Notes under the pieces: model-generated
The model's database searches: none
What the model saw: the letters and a program-made list of their open reading frames with translations, nothing else
What the model was told of the DNA's origin: nothing
Position numbers and translations under genes: made by a program
Shown: positions 33,544 to 43,823 of the stretch, one piece after another
Position numbering within the stretch: the stretch's first letter is position 1
Layout: each line of letters begins with the position of its first letter
Source of the DNA: Bacteroidales bacterium
GTDB lineage: Bacteria > Bacteroidota > Bacteroidia > Bacteroidales > Bacteroidaceae
Direction of reading: 5' to 3'
DNA length: 64,000 bases
Assembly: GCA_004556745.1 (NCBI GenBank)
Contig: SFFY01000005.1
Span: 5,379 to 69,378, forward strand

Positions 33544-34245
33544 TTAGTCTTTACGTGGGTCGATTGATTTAACTGCGCCGTCCTCTTCCTTGGTACGGCC
33601 GTAGGTGCCGGTAACGCTCTTGAGGGCTTCGTCGGCGGGTACGCCTTTCTTGACGGCATCCATGAACTTGCCCATGTGAACGAACTCGTAGCCGCAAACC
33701 TGGTCGTCCTTGTCGAGATACATCTTGGTGATGTAGCCTTCGGTGAGCTGGAGGTAGCGGGTGCCTTTAACCTTCGTGCCGTAGAGCGTGCCGCACTGCG
33801 AAACGAGGCCTTTGCCGAGGTCTTCGAGACCTGCGCCGATCACGAGGCCGCCTTCGGAGAATGCGCTCTGCGTGCGTCCGTAAACGATTTGCAGGAAGAG
33901 TTCGCGCATAGCCGTGTTGATGGCGTCGCAAACGAGGTCGGTGTTGAGGGCTTCGAGAATGGTCTTGCCGGGAAGGATTTCGCTGGCCATGGCGGCGGAG
34001 TGGGTCATACCCGAGCAGCCGATGGTTTCAACGAGGCATTCTTCGATAACGCCTTCCTTAACATTGAGCGTGAGCTTGCACGCGCCCTGCTGGGGTGCGC
34101 ACCAACCCACACCGTGTGTCAGGCCGGAGATGTCCTTGATTTCTTTGGCTTGCACCCACTTGCCCTCTTCGGGAATGGGAGCGGGACCATGATTGGGGCC
34201 TTTGGCCACGCAACACATGTTCTTTACTTCGTGTGAGTATTCCAT
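33544..34245 (-). CDS. NifU/IscU-like iron-sulfur cluster scaffold protein
   Basis: The protein has 233 residues from the ATG at 34245 (MEYSHEVKNMCCVAKGPNHG). It has the IscU-type motif VETIGCSGMTHSAAMASEI, corresponding to GCGSAIASSS in IscU, plus further Cys (GWCAPQQGACKL, DLVCDAI). It probably assembles or holds an Fe-S cluster in the cytoplasm. It is the promoter-proximal gene of a two-gene operon with the GGGtGRT protein. The longer frame upstream overlaps the promoter and is rejected. Confidence 0.88.
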   Translation of the reverse strand: MEYSHEVKNMCCVAKGPNHGPAPIPEEGKWVQAKEIKDISGLTHGVGWCAPQQGACKLTLNVKEGVIEECLVETIGCSGMTHSAAMASEILPGKTILEALNTDLVCDAINTAMRELFLQIVYGRTQSAFSEGGLVIGAGLEDLGKGLVSQCGTLYGTKVKGTRYLQLTEGYITKMYLDKDDQVCGYEFVHMGKFMDAVKKGVPADEALKSVTGTYGRTKEEDGAVKSIDPRKD

Positions 34246-34281
34246 GTCTTTTATAATTATAAAATAAGGGTTTTGCTTTTG

Positions 34282-34313
34282 CAAAATTAGCGGTATCGGC
34301 AAAATCTGCCAAA
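34282..34313 (-). promoter_or_regulatory. Promoter of the NifU-like/GGGtGRT operon
   Basis: Minus-strand TTTG (34313-34310), 20 bp, then TAATTTTG (34289-34282): a full Bacteroidetes consensus about 37 bp before the ATG. Confidence 0.75.
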
Positions 34314-34394
34314 CTTTTATATTGCTTTTTTGCGCAGATAAGCGCGTTTTTTGTGCTTTTGCTTAGCAGATAGGCGCGTGCAATGCCTGAGGTG

Positions 34395-35582
34395 CTACAT
34401 GCTGCCGGTTGGCAACTGGAACTGGCGGAGGCCGAAGAGGGGCAAGGCGGCCATGAACTGCTCCATGGCTTGCGCCGAAAGTTCTTCGAATTTCTCGAAA
34501 TCCGTTTCGCGGAAATAAAACCATATTTCCACAGGTACGCCGCGCCCGGACTCCAAATTTGAAATGCGCGTGAGTATCCAGTCGTTCGTATTCACGTCTT
34601 TGCGGTTGTGCAACGTCTGTTCCACGTAGTGGCGGAACAGCGTGAGGTTCACCATGTTGCCTCCCTTGCGCTCGTTGGAGGTGAGATAAGGCAGGAACTT
34701 CTTGTCGGCGAGTTCCTGCTTGGTGAGCAGGCGTACGGTGTTGGCATCGATGTAGAGCGTCTTCTTGAAACGGCGGCTGCCGAGGTTTTGCATCGTGTCC
34801 CAGTTCTTGAAGCAGTCGCTCACGAGCGTGTAAGGCGGCACGGTGGAGACGGATTTGTCGAAATTGCGCACTTTGACCGTGGTGAGCGATATTTCTTCCA
34901 CGGTGCCGTCGATGCCGAGCTTTTCAATCGTCACCCAGTCGCCCACTTTGAGCATTCGGTTGGCAGAGAGCTGTATGCCTGATACAAGTCCGAGGATTGT
35001 GTCTTTGAAAACGAGCATAAGCACCGTGGCGGCTGCGCCGAGGCTTACCAATACAGTGAGCGGGTTGCGCCCGAAGGCGAGGGCTATGGCCGTGATGCCG
35101 CAAAGGCAGTAAATGATAACACGGGCAAACTGGAGAATGCCGAGCAGGTGGTGCTTTTGCATAAGTTCCTCGGCCACGCGCCCGAGGTTTTTTACAAACG
35201 TCGTGAGCAGCCACATCACGGTGAGCGTGATGAAGACGGAGGTGCCGCGGTCGAAAAAGACGTAGAGCGTGGAAGTAGTCGCTCTGCCCGCCGTGGTGAA
35301 ACAAAGGGGGAAGAGATTATAGAAGATTACGCCGGGCACGATGTTGCACATCGCTCGCAACATTGTGGGCGAAAGGATATAGTCGTCCCAATGCACCTTC
35401 GTCTTTTTTACTAACTTGCCGATGGGCGGCGCGACGACGTGGTGCAACACGAGCCCCACAATCCACGATAGCAGGCAGACGGACAGCAGCGTGGCGGCAA
35501 AGGCTAAGCGCAGCGATGCCGCGAGGCTGAGGCCGTGGGCGAAGAGAAATTCAAATACGCTGTCGTAGATTGTGGAAATCAT
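34395..35582 (-). CDS. MscS-family mechanosensitive channel (YbdG/MscM-like)
   Basis: The protein has 395 residues. Four to five transmembrane helices fill the first about 180 residues, then the MscS core: GAAATVLMLVFKDTILGLVSGIQLSANRMLKVGDWV and IDGTVEEISLTTVKVRNFDKSVSTVPPYTLVSDCFKNW. It opens under membrane tension to relieve osmotic stress. The C-terminal domain is longer than in small MscS and resembles YbdG. A family F tract begins 5 bp upstream of its start, and pheS ends just before that. Confidence 0.92.
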   Translation of the reverse strand: MISTIYDSVFEFLFAHGLSLAASLRLAFAATLLSVCLLSWIVGLVLHHVVAPPIGKLVKKTKVHWDDYILSPTMLRAMCNIVPGVIFYNLFPLCFTTAGRATTSTLYVFFDRGTSVFITLTVMWLLTTFVKNLGRVAEELMQKHHLLGILQFARVIIYCLCGITAIALAFGRNPLTVLVSLGAAATVLMLVFKDTILGLVSGIQLSANRMLKVGDWVTIEKLGIDGTVEEISLTTVKVRNFDKSVSTVPPYTLVSDCFKNWDTMQNLGSRRFKKTLYIDANTVRLLTKQELADKKFLPYLTSNERKGGNMVNLTLFRHYVEQTLHNRKDVNTNDWILTRISNLESGRGVPVEIWFYFRETDFEKFEELSAQAMEQFMAALPLFGLRQFQLPTGSM

Positions 35583-35587
35583 GGGTT

Positions 35588-35635
35588 AGTAAACGAGTAG
35601 ACAAGTAAACGAGTAGACAAGTAGACGAGTAGGCA
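35588..35635 (-). repeat. Repeat family F tract 5: six octamers upstream of mscS
   Basis: Units AGTAAACG, AGTAGACA, AGTAAACG, AGTAGACA, AGTAGACG, AGTAGGCA run from 5 bp upstream of the MscS start codon to just short of the pheS stop, filling that position where a ribosome-binding region would be. Confidence 0.88.
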
Positions 35636-35641
35636 AGTCTA

Positions 35642-36661
35642 TCAATTTGCCGAAACAAACTCGTCGAGGAAGCGCACGTCGTTTTCAGAGAAGAGGCGCA
35701 GGTCTTTCACCTGGTACTTCAGGTTCGTGATGCGCTCCACGCCCATACCGAAGGCGTAGCCCTTGTATTTCTTGCTGTCGATGCCATTTGCCTCGAGCAC
35801 GTTGGGGTCTACCATGCCGCAGCCGAGGATTTCCACCCAACCCGTCTGCTTGCAGAAGGCGCAGCCCGTGCCGCCGCAGATGTTGCAGGAGATGTCCATT
35901 TCTGCAGAGGGTTCGGTAAAGGGGAAGTATGAGGGGCGCAGGCGGATTTTGGTGTCGGGGCCGAACATTTCGCGGGCGAAGGTGAGGAGCACCTGCTTGA
36001 GATCGGTGAACGATACGTCTTCGTCGATATAAAGTCCTTCCACCTGATGGAAGAAGCAGTGCGCGCGTGCCGAGATTGCCTCGTTGCGGTACACGCGGCC
36101 CGGGCAAATCACGCGGATAGGCGGCTGCGTGTGCTCCATCACGCGGCTCTGCACGCTGCTCGTATGGGTGCGCAGCACGATGTCGGGATGCTGCTCCACG
36201 AAGAACGTATCCTGCATATCGCGAGCCGGGTGGTCTTCGGCGAAGTTCATGGATGAGAACACGTGCCAATCGTCTTCCACCTCCGGCCCATCGGCCATAG
36301 AAAAGCCGAGACGCGAGAAGATGTCGATAATCTCGTTCTTCACGATTGAAAGCGGGTGGCGCGTGCCGAGCTGAATGGGGTAAGGCGTGCGCGTGAGGTC
36401 GAGGTCGTCGTGGGAGTCCTCTTTCGTGGCGAGCGACTGGCGCAGGTTGTTGAGTTTGTCTTGGAGGGCAGTTTTGAGGGCGTTGATTTTCTGTCCCGTC
36501 TCGCGCTTCTGCTCTGCCGGCACGTTGCGGAAGTCGGCCATGAGGTCGTTGAGCAGGCCTTTCTTTCCTAAGTATTTGATACGCAGTGCTTCAAGTTCTT
36601 TTTCGTCGGCTGCAGCGAGGCTTTCCACCTCAGTGAGCAGGGCATTGATTCTTTCTGTCAT
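35642..36661 (-). CDS. pheS: Phenylalanine--tRNA ligase alpha subunit
   Basis: The protein has 339 residues. An N-terminal coiled-coil (tRNA-binding) arm is followed by the class II catalytic core: motif 2 region RTHTSSVQSRVME and ICPGRVYRNEAISARAHCFFHQVEGL, and motif 3 GYAFGMGVERI. It also shows the CNICGGTGCAFCKQTGWVEILGCGMV stretch common in PheS. It pairs with PheT (7235). An upstream minus-strand TAACTTTG at 36709-36716 may be its promoter. Confidence 0.97.
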   Translation of the reverse strand: MTERINALLTEVESLAAADEKELEALRIKYLGKKGLLNDLMADFRNVPAEQKRETGQKINALKTALQDKLNNLRQSLATKEDSHDDLDLTRTPYPIQLGTRHPLSIVKNEIIDIFSRLGFSMADGPEVEDDWHVFSSMNFAEDHPARDMQDTFFVEQHPDIVLRTHTSSVQSRVMEHTQPPIRVICPGRVYRNEAISARAHCFFHQVEGLYIDEDVSFTDLKQVLLTFAREMFGPDTKIRLRPSYFPFTEPSAEMDISCNICGGTGCAFCKQTGWVEILGCGMVDPNVLEANGIDSKKYKGYAFGMGVERITNLKYQVKDLRLFSENDVRFLDEFVSAN

Positions 36662-36708
36662 GGTGTTCTATATATATAATATGTAAGGCAAAGCCTCAAA
36701 AACAAGCG

Positions 36709-36716
36709 CAAAGTTA
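36709..36716 (-). promoter_or_regulatory. TAACTTTG promoter box for pheS
   Basis: Minus-strand match to TAnnTTTG, about 48 bp before the pheS start. The -33 element is unclear. Confidence 0.5.
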
Positions 36717-36759
36717 AATATTTCTTTGCAAATACCTATTTTCTTACGTGGAAAAGCGT

Positions 36760-36767
36760 TATTTTTG
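36760..36767 (+). promoter_or_regulatory. TATTTTTG promoter box
   Basis: Matches TAnnTTTG 25 bp upstream of the DUF4348 gene start, which makes the in-frame ATG at 36748 unlikely as a start. Confidence 0.5.
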
Positions 36768-36792
36768 CCGCGTTTTACAGAAGACGATAAAG

Positions 36793-37620
36793 ATGAAATG
36801 GTTTTTGTTTTTAATGATGGCGTGCGCCCTGTTTTCTTTTTCGTGCACGCGCAAGGGGCAGCAGCCTGCCGAAGAAACGCTTGCCGACAGCGTGATTGCC
36901 GACACGGTCGAGGCGGAACCCGAGACCGACTCCGTAACGGTGGCGCCCTCTAAAAAGGCCGACGGGCTATTCGATGATTTCATCTTTGTCTTTATGAAGA
37001 ATAAGGCGTTCCAGAAAGAGCGCATCAAGTTTCCGCTTAATATTGTGAAACAAGGTGTTGCGTCTTCTGTAATGGAGAAAGACTGGAAGTTTGACCCGCT
37101 CTATTCTCGCCACGAGACTTACACGATTATTTTCGACAGCGAACGCTCGCTCAACGACCCTAAGCGCACCGATTTGGAGCACGTGGTCGTGGAGTGGGTC
37201 TATCTCACGCAGCACACCGTCAAGCAATATATCTTCGATAAAGAGCAGGGGCAATGGCGGCTTACCGAAATCAATTCGCATCGCTTTGACAAAAACGAAA
37301 ACAGCGATTTCTATCATTTCTACGCCCGCTTCGCGAATGATGAGGAATATCAGAGCGAACATATTGAAAACCCCTTTGCCTTCAAGACCTACGACTACGA
37401 TAATTTCGAAGACATAGAAGGCCTGCTCGACGTGGAGCAATGGCCCGACTATCGCCCGGACCTGCCCACCGAAGTTATGACAAACATCAATTACGGACAG
37501 AGTTACCGCTCCTCCACCAAGCGCATTCTCATGCTTTGCAGCCCCTCCGGCGGCATGGGTTGCAACCTCACGTTTGAGAAGAAGGACGGAGAGTGGCTGC
37601 TCACGAAACTTGAAAATTGA
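36793..37620 (+). CDS. DUF4348-like lipoprotein
   Basis: The protein has 275 residues from the ATG at 36793 (MKWFLFLMMACALFSFSC), with a lipobox Cys at the end of the signal peptide, followed by an acidic Thr/Ser linker. The globular part contains FDDFIFVFMKNKAFQKERIKFPL and late EKKDGEWLLTKLEN, which resemble the DUF4348 family of Bacteroidales lipoproteins. Function unknown; it is probably periplasmic or surface. It is followed by a family F tract and murB. Confidence 0.82.
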   Translation: MKWFLFLMMACALFSFSCTRKGQQPAEETLADSVIADTVEAEPETDSVTVAPSKKADGLFDDFIFVFMKNKAFQKERIKFPLNIVKQGVASSVMEKDWKFDPLYSRHETYTIIFDSERSLNDPKRTDLEHVVVEWVYLTQHTVKQYIFDKEQGQWRLTEINSHRFDKNENSDFYHFYARFANDEEYQSEHIENPFAFKTYDYDNFEDIEGLLDVEQWPDYRPDLPTEVMTNINYGQSYRSSTKRILMLCSPSGGMGCNLTFEKKDGEWLLTKLEN

Positions 37621-37628
37621 TTCTCCCT

Positions 37629-37668
37629 GTCTACTCGTCTACTCGTTTACTTGTTTACTCGTTTACTC
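37629..37668 (+). repeat. Repeat family F tract 6: five octamers upstream of murB
   Basis: Units GTCTACTC, GTCTACTC, GTTTACTT, GTTTACTC, GTTTACTC end 4 bp before the murB ATG and begin 8 bp after the previous stop. Confidence 0.88.
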
Positions 37669-37672
37669 GAAA

Positions 37673-38695
37673 ATGATTACCCGAACCCCAGACTTTTCCC
37701 TGCTTCATCATAACACGTTTGGCATCGACGCCCGTTGCCGCGAGTTTGTGGAGTACGATACGGAGGATGACCTCCTTGCCCTCTTGCCCGAGTTGCGCGG
37801 CACAAAATATTTCCACATCGGCGGCGGCAGCAACCTTGTGTTTGTGGGCGACTATGACGGCCTTGTGCTCCATTCCCGCATCAAAGGCTTCTCGCCGCTC
37901 GCTCCCGCCGCCGACGGCAGCCTGCGCCTGAGCATCGGAGCGGGCGAGGTGTGGGACGAGGCGGTGGACTATCTCGTAGAGCACGGATATTACGGCGCGG
38001 AAAACCTTTCGTACATTCCCGGCGAAATGGGTGCGGCGGCGGTACAGAACATTGGCGCGTACGGATCAGAGGTTGCCGACATTATCGAGCGCGTGGAAAC
38101 GCTGCGTATTAGCGATGGCGCGCGAATAGTGTTCCTTAAAGAGCAATGCGCCTACGGCTATCGCCAAAGCATCTTCAAGGGTGCGGCTCGGGGGCAATAT
38201 GTCGTGACTCGCGTCACGCTGCGCCTGCAGCCCTCGTTCACACCGAGCATCGGCTACGGCGCAATAGGGCGCGAAGTGGAGCGGCGCGGCTATGATCTGG
38301 CTACGCTCACCGCCCGCGAGCTACGCAATATTATAATAGAGATCCGCCGCAGCAAGTTGCCCGAGCCTTCCGAAATAGGAAGCGCTGGCTCTTTCTTCAT
38401 GAATCCCGTGGTGCCGCGCCAGCAGTTCGAGGCTTTGCAGCAGCAATATCCCGACATGCCGCACTACGATGCGCCCGGCGGCGTCAAGATTCCTGCCGGC
38501 TGGATGATAGAGCAATGCGGCTGGAAAGGGCGCACCGTGGGGCGCGTCGGTGTTTACGACAAACAGGCACTGGTGCTGATTAACGCCGGCGGCGCAACGG
38601 GGCGCGAGGTCTTCAACCTTGCCCAAACCATCGCCGCCGACGTGCAGGCAAAGTTTGGAATAGAGATTACGCCCGAGGCAAACTTTGTGGAGTGA
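37673..38695 (+). CDS. murB: UDP-N-acetylenolpyruvoylglucosamine reductase
   Basis: The protein has 340 residues from the ATG at 37673; upstream codons in the same frame read through the octamer tract and are rejected. FAD-binding motifs are HIGGGSNLVF and LSYIPGEMGAAAVQNIGAYGSEV. The catalytic Ser region is EIGSAGSFFMNPVV, and the C terminus has the ITPEANFV ending with the catalytic Glu. It reduces UDP-GlcNAc enolpyruvate to UDP-MurNAc in peptidoglycan synthesis. It belongs to the type I group by length. Confidence 0.96.
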   Translation: MITRTPDFSLLHHNTFGIDARCREFVEYDTEDDLLALLPELRGTKYFHIGGGSNLVFVGDYDGLVLHSRIKGFSPLAPAADGSLRLSIGAGEVWDEAVDYLVEHGYYGAENLSYIPGEMGAAAVQNIGAYGSEVADIIERVETLRISDGARIVFLKEQCAYGYRQSIFKGAARGQYVVTRVTLRLQPSFTPSIGYGAIGREVERRGYDLATLTARELRNIIIEIRRSKLPEPSEIGSAGSFFMNPVVPRQQFEALQQQYPDMPHYDAPGGVKIPAGWMIEQCGWKGRTVGRVGVYDKQALVLINAGGATGREVFNLAQTIAADVQAKFGIEITPEANFVE

Positions 38696-38740
38696 GATAG
38701 ATGCAAAAGCAGAGGAAAAATCATTATTAACGCCACCACC

Positions 38741-39514
38741 ATGCTCAAACTTACGATATTAGGCAGCGGCACAAGTTGCGGCATTCCCGTTATAGGCTGC
38801 GACTGCCCCGTATGCACCAGCACCGACCCGCGCGACAAGCGGCTGCGCACCTCGGCATTAATAGAAACCGGCGAGGGCGGCACAATTCTCATCGACTGCG
38901 GCCCCGACTTTCGCGAGCAGATGCTGCGCCTCCCCCGCGCCGTGCGCCCCGATGCCGTGCTCCTCACGCATAAGCATTACGACCACGTGGGCGGCATCGA
39001 CGACCTGCGCCCCTTCGGCTGGCCCGATGCCGTGCAAATCTATGCCGACGGCGATTGCACCGACGACATCAAGCGGCGCATACCATATAGTTTTGTGGAA
39101 AACAAATATCCCGGCGTCCCCAACCTCGAACTGCACACGCTACTCCCCTTGCAGCCCTGCCGCATTGCGGGTACGGAGGTGCTGCCCCTGCCCGTGATGC
39201 ACGGCAAATTGCCCATACTCGGTTTCCGCATCGGCCCACTGGTGTATATCACGGACATCTCCGCCCTACCGCCCGAAGCAGTGCCTTATGCCAGCGGTGC
39301 GAGCGTCCTCGTGCTCGGTGCCTTGCGACACAAGCCGCACCATAGCCACGAAACCGTGGAGGAGGCCTGCGCCCTTGCCCAACGTTTGCAGGCGCGTGAA
39401 ACCTATCTCATACATATGTGCCACGATATGGAATGCCACGCCGAGGCGGAGCGCAGCCTCCCCGCGCACATTCATCTCGCTTTCGACGGGCTGGAATTGG
39501 TAGTTGAGGAATAA
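38741..39514 (+). CDS. MBL-fold metallo-hydrolase, PhnP-like
   Basis: The protein has 257 residues starting MLKLTILGSGTSCGIPVIGCDCPVCTS, the PhnP-type N terminus with an extra Cys cluster that binds a structural zinc. Metal-site motifs are LTHKHYDHVGGIDDLRP, PVMHGK and YITDIS...HMCHDMECH. PhnP is a cyclic phosphodiesterase; in Bacteroidales such genes often occur outside phosphonate operons, so the substrate here is open. It is 45 bp downstream of murB on the same strand. Confidence 0.9.
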   Translation: MLKLTILGSGTSCGIPVIGCDCPVCTSTDPRDKRLRTSALIETGEGGTILIDCGPDFREQMLRLPRAVRPDAVLLTHKHYDHVGGIDDLRPFGWPDAVQIYADGDCTDDIKRRIPYSFVENKYPGVPNLELHTLLPLQPCRIAGTEVLPLPVMHGKLPILGFRIGPLVYITDISALPPEAVPYASGASVLVLGALRHKPHHSHETVEEACALAQRLQARETYLIHMCHDMECHAEAERSLPAHIHLAFDGLELVVEE

Positions 39515-39597
39515 ACTTTGATTTATAAAAATTCAAAACTCTTACACACTTTTTCGGATTTGGCGCAACGGGAATAAATCGCTAAATTTGCCTTGCA

Positions 39598-39640
39598 AGC
39601 AGGAAGAGCGGCGCACTCCGTTCTTCCTGCTTTTGTTTTA
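39598..39640 (+). terminator. Rho-independent terminator
   Basis: 14-bp stem 39598-39611 / 39618-39631 (AGCAGGAAGAGCGG and complement), then TTTGTTTT. A TAAATTTG promoter-like box at 39583-39590 lies immediately before it. Confidence 0.75.
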
Positions 39641-40132
39641 CCCGCAACTATCAGCAAGCTCGTAAAAATTTTAAGCAAGCCCGTAAAAATTATCTCCGAG
39701 ATAGTGAGAATTATCTTATAAGATAGTTTCCTCGCTCTTATAAGATAGTTGATGCGCGCTTACAAAATCGTTTTTCTTTTCCGCCTCCAAATTTTTCGCA
39801 AGTCCGTCGGTGTTATATTTTCCTAAACTTTCAAAATTTCCGAGAAGGTGGAAGCGTAAAAAATGCAAACGGGAAAATCACGCTCTGCGCAGAAAAAGAT
39901 GAAGCGTTTACAAACTTTTGCAAATGCGCCCCGTCCTCGCGCAGCGGATTTCCCTGAGCGGTTTCAACGCCTCGCCTCTTGCTGCTTTTTCAGAAATCCG
40001 TGGGCGGGGAGTCGAAATTCCGGCGGCGTTATTTGCAGGTTTTCGGCTGAGCTCGGCTACTTTGATAATGTCGCCCCACTTTATACAGCCACAAAACTAA
40101 GGCAAAACTTGGCGTTTCTGCTAAGAAAATAG
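39641..40132. other. Gene-free interval upstream of pyrG
   Basis: Contains short palindromes (ATCTCCGAGAT near 39690, TCTTATAAGA twice near 39715-39745) resembling flanks of family A. At 40040-40060 there is a half copy of family B (TTTTCGGCTGAGCTCGGCTAC). An 89-residue frame here lacks coding signs. No gene seen. Confidence 0.5.
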
Positions 40133-40140
40133 TAAATTTG
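40109..40140 (+). promoter_or_regulatory. Promoter of pyrG
   Basis: TTG (40109-40111), 21 bp, TAAATTTG (40133-40140), 40 bp before the start codon. A TTTCTGCTAAGAAAAT word overlaps the spacer. Confidence 0.65.
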
Positions 40141-40171
40141 CAGCCCGTAAAGTATTATCATCTTAAATTAA

Positions 40172-41797
<1,626 letters not shown>

Positions 41798-41814
41798 ATA
41801 ATCAACGTGTAAAT

Positions 41815-41909
41815 ACTGCCCGGAAGGCAGTACAGAACGCAGCGATAGTTACCGAGGACTTCGTCGTCGGGCACTAAAAGATGCGCTTATGTAGTGCCTT
41901 CCAGGCACG
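41815..41909. repeat. Repeat family C, shortened copy
   Basis: Outer arms only: ACTGCCCGGAAGGCAGTAC...GTTACCGAGGACTTCG on the left and GTAGTGCCTTCCAGGCAC on the right. The inner palindrome seen in the 15740 copy is missing. It lies between pyrG and yidC. Confidence 0.7.
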
Positions 41910-41932
41910 TTGTTTTCTTAGTAAAATATATA

Positions 41933-43801
41933 ATGGATAAAAACACTATTATCGGGCTTGTGCTGATGGCGGCCGTGCTCATCGGTTTCAGTTACTACAA
42001 CACGCAGCAGCAGCCCGTGCAGCAACCCGCGCAAGAACAAACAGCAGAACCCAAGCAAACGGCAACGCCCACGCCCGCCACGGCAGCGGCGGCCATGCTG
42101 CCCGACAGCACCGACCGCTTCTACACGGCAGACCAAAAGCCTGAATACATCACGCTCCGCAACAACAAGGTGAGCGTGAAGATTTCCACAAAGGGCGCCA
42201 CCGTTGCAGAGGTGAAACTCAACGAATACAAAAGCTACAGCGACTTTGCAGAAGGCAAGGAAAACCCGCTCTTGCTCTACTCCGAGAAAGATGCCGGCCT
42301 CGACCTCGTGCTCGAAACAAAAGAGCGCAATATGCGCCTCGCCGATTATTGCTTTACACCCGAGAACGTGACCGACTCCACCGTCACGCTCACGCTGGCC
42401 TCGAAGGATAACGCGCAGCGCATCAACCTCGTGTACAAGCTCTTGACCGACAACTACCTGCTCAACTGCTCGCTGCACACTTCCGGCATGGGCAATCTGT
42501 GTAAGGCAGGCGGCGCACCGCTTTACATGGCCTGGCACGACCGCGTGGCACGCCACGAAAAGGGTTTCTATTTTGAAAACATGTATTCCACGCTCACCTA
42601 CAAAACTACCGACGACGACGTGGAAAAGCTCTCCGAGCAGCAAACCGAGGAAGAAAGCGTGACGGCGGGCGTCAACTGGATTGCTTTCAAAAACCAGTAT
42701 TTCAGTTCCGTGCTCATCGCAGCCGCGCCGATGAAGAATGTGGAGGTCAAAAGCGAGCAGCTCGACGAGAAGTCGGGCTACCTGAAAGCCTACAACGCGC
42801 AGATGGAAACGACCGTAGACCCCACGGGCGAAAAGGCCACGGACTTCCAATATTATTTCGGTCCGAACAACTATCGCCTCTTGCAGTCGATGGACGACTT
42901 CCGCATCACGGCGGAAGAGTATGAGTTGCAAGACCTCGTGTATCTCGGCTGGCCGCTCTTCAAATGGATCAACCGCTATTTCACGCTCTATGTCTTCGAT
43001 TTCTTCACCCGCATGAACCTGCCCATGGGCATCGTGCTCCTGCTCATCACGCTCCTCCTGCGCGTCATCGTGTACGCCCCCACCCGCAAGAGCTATATGA
43101 GCAGCGCCAAGATGCGCGTGCTGAAACCGAAAGTCGACGAAATCAGCAAGAAATACCCCAAGCAGGAAGACGCCATGAAGCGCCAGCAAGAAATCATGAC
43201 GCTCTACTCGCAGTACGGCGTTAGCCCCATGGGCGGCTGCCTGCCGATGCTCATTCAGATGCCTATCTGGATTGCGATGTTCAACTTTGTGCCGAATGCC
43301 ATTGAGTTGCGTCAGCAGAGTTTCCTGTGGGCAGACGACCTCAGCACCTACGACGACCTCATTTCCTGGAACTTCGAGATTTGGGGCCTGGGCAACCACC
43401 TCAGCCTCTTCTGCCTCCTCTTCTGTGCCTGCAACCTGCTGTACAGTTATCTGATGATGCGCCAGCAGAAAGAGACCATGTCGGGCGAACAGGCGCAGCA
43501 GATGAAGCTCATGCAGTGGATGATGATGCTCATGCCCTTGTTCTTCTTCTTCATGTTCAACAAGTACTCGGCCGGCCTTAATTACTACTATTTCATCTCG
43601 CTCCTCTTCTCCGCGCTCACCATGTGGTATCTGCGCAAGACGACCGACGACGCCAAGCTCCTCGCTAAGCTCGAAGAGAACTATAAGGCCAATAAGAACA
43701 ATCCCAACAAGAAACCCACCGGCCTCGCCGCACGCCTTGAAGCCCTGCAAAAGCAGCAGCAGGAAATGCTTGAGCAGCAGCGCAAAAGGAACGGGAGATA
43801 A
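41933..43801 (+). CDS. yidC: Membrane protein insertase YidC
   Basis: The protein has 622 residues from the ATG at 41933 (MDKNTIIGLVLMAAVLIGFSYYN). An N-terminal membrane segment and a Gln/Ala/Pro-rich linker are followed by a large periplasmic beta domain (about 75-340), then the conserved 60KD_IMP core with about five helices (GIVLLLITLLLRVIVYAPTRKSY, QYGVSPMGGCLPMLIQMPIWIAMF, FNKYSAGLNYYYFISLLFSAL). It inserts and folds inner-membrane proteins. The Gln/Lys-rich C-terminal tail probably contacts ribosomes. Confidence 0.96.
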   Translation: MDKNTIIGLVLMAAVLIGFSYYNTQQQPVQQPAQEQTAEPKQTATPTPATAAAAMLPDSTDRFYTADQKPEYITLRNNKVSVKISTKGATVAEVKLNEYKSYSDFAEGKENPLLLYSEKDAGLDLVLETKERNMRLADYCFTPENVTDSTVTLTLASKDNAQRINLVYKLLTDNYLLNCSLHTSGMGNLCKAGGAPLYMAWHDRVARHEKGFYFENMYSTLTYKTTDDDVEKLSEQQTEEESVTAGVNWIAFKNQYFSSVLIAAAPMKNVEVKSEQLDEKSGYLKAYNAQMETTVDPTGEKATDFQYYFGPNNYRLLQSMDDFRITAEEYELQDLVYLGWPLFKWINRYFTLYVFDFFTRMNLPMGIVLLLITLLLRVIVYAPTRKSYMSSAKMRVLKPKVDEISKKYPKQEDAMKRQQEIMTLYSQYGVSPMGGCLPMLIQMPIWIAMFNFVPNAIELRQQSFLWADDLSTYDDLISWNFEIWGLGNHLSLFCLLFCACNLLYSYLMMRQQKETMSGEQAQQMKLMQWMMMLMPLFFFFMFNKYSAGLNYYYFISLLFSALTMWYLRKTTDDAKLLAKLEENYKANKNNPNKKPTGLAARLEALQKQQQEMLEQQRKRNGR

Positions 43802-43823
43802 CGAGCGCAAAATCATACACACC

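Noticed and set aside
37574..37672. Earlier start for murB
   Set aside because: The extra 33 residues are translated from the preceding gene's end and the octamer tract; the ATG at 37673 matches the family start.
39863..40132. 89-residue frame upstream of pyrG
   Set aside because: No plausible start context, ends in the pyrG promoter and overlaps a family B half copy.
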